Assembly: GCA_021818645.1 (NCBI GenBank)
Contig: JAKATS010000166.1
Location: 1 to 6,942, forward strand
Reading direction: 5' to 3'
Length of the DNA stretch: 6,942 bases
Source of the DNA: Acidobacteriota bacterium
GTDB taxonomy: Bacteria; Acidobacteriota; Terriglobia; Terriglobales; SCQP01
Shown here in pieces: positions 6,754 through 6,942 of this stretch. A model generated the notes under the pieces. The model ran no database searches and was not told the origin of the DNA. It saw only the letters and a program-made list of their open reading frames with translations. Made by a program: the position numbers and the translations under genes. Positions within the stretch are counted from its first letter, which is position 1; each line of letters starts with the position of its first letter.

Positions 6754-6942
6754 CGCGCCCAGGGCGGTCGGGTAAGCCTCGGATTCGGCCGGCCAGTTGG
6801 CCGGCTGGCGATGCAGTTGCGCCAGCGCCTGCCGCAAGGCAAGGCACAGGGCGGAGAAGCTGTATTCGGCCCGCACGCGCTGGCGTGCGGCGCGGCCCAG
6901 GGTGCGCCGCAACGGCGGCGATTGCAGCAGTTGCGCCACCGC
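6751..6942 (-). CDS. Glycosyltransferase C-terminal fragment (GT4/GT1-like), 5' part outside window
   Basis: Only the last 63 codons are present; the frame is open to the window edge, so the true start lies outside. The visible protein has the spacing LLQSPPLRRTLGRAARQRV followed by AEYSFSALCLAL. This resembles the C-terminal helix of many GT-B fold glycosyltransferases (families 4 and 1), where a 'll.d..lr..lg.aar..v...ysw' pattern packs back onto the N-terminal domain. The likely role is transfer of a sugar from a nucleotide donor to a lipid-linked acceptor at the cytoplasmic face of the inner membrane; no catalytic residues are in view to confirm this. It ends with TGA ten bases before the Wzy_C gene, and that stop is part of the next gene's ribosome binding site. 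The family call rests on the tail motif and the neighbours, so it is moderate; the sugar specificity cannot be read. Confidence 0.65.
   Translation of the reverse strand, partial: AVAQLLQSPPLRRTLGRAARQRVRAEYSFSALCLALRQALAQLHRQPANWPAESEAYPTALGA

Noticed and set aside
6741..6842. Upstream in-frame start at 6842 for the Wzy_C protein
   Set aside because: It would overlap the preceding glycosyltransferase by 92 bases and add a polar Arg/Pro-rich stretch. The ATG at 6740 has a well-spaced TGAGG and begins directly with a membrane helix.

Overview
The window is a GC-rich stretch packed with genes that all read on the minus strand. It looks like part of a cluster for assembling and exporting a surface polysaccharide (O-antigen, capsule or exopolysaccharide). 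The flippase and O-antigen-ligase/polymerase types point to a Gram-negative-like envelope. The high GC content and a secreted glycosidase-like protein inside the cluster would suit Acidobacteriota or a similar soil lineage, but nothing here proves the taxon.

In the direction of transcription (right to left) the layout is: (1) 6942-6751, the C-terminal end of a glycosyltransferase, probably GT-B fold (GT4/GT1-like), cut by the window edge; (2) 6740-5301, a multi-spanning O-antigen ligase/polymerase (Wzy_C) protein with an unusually long hydrophilic loop; (3) 5308-3515, a predicted exported TIM-barrel glycoside-hydrolase-like protein whose usual catalytic glutamates appear to be absent; (4) 3518-1980, a Wzx/MOP-type polysaccharide flippase; an 88-base gap; (5) 1891-884, a family 2 glycosyltransferase; (6) 887-1, a class I SAM-dependent methyltransferase starting at GTG and running off the left edge.

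Junctions are tight: a 10-base gap (1 to 2), an 8-base overlap (2 to 3), a 4-base ATGA overlap (3 to 4) and a 4-base GTGA overlap (5 to 6). This suggests translational coupling. The only real break is the AT-richer gap at 1892-1979, which may hold a secondary promoter or leader for genes 5 and 6.

A coherent reading is that glycosyltransferases build a lipid-linked repeat unit, the methyltransferase may decorate or cap it, the flippase moves it across the inner membrane, and the Wzy_C protein polymerises or transfers it. The glycosidase-like protein probably acts on, or binds, the polymer outside the cytoplasm. No RNA genes, mobile elements, CRISPR arrays or clear terminators were seen. The most interesting item is the apparently catalytically altered glycosidase-like protein between the ligase and the flippase.
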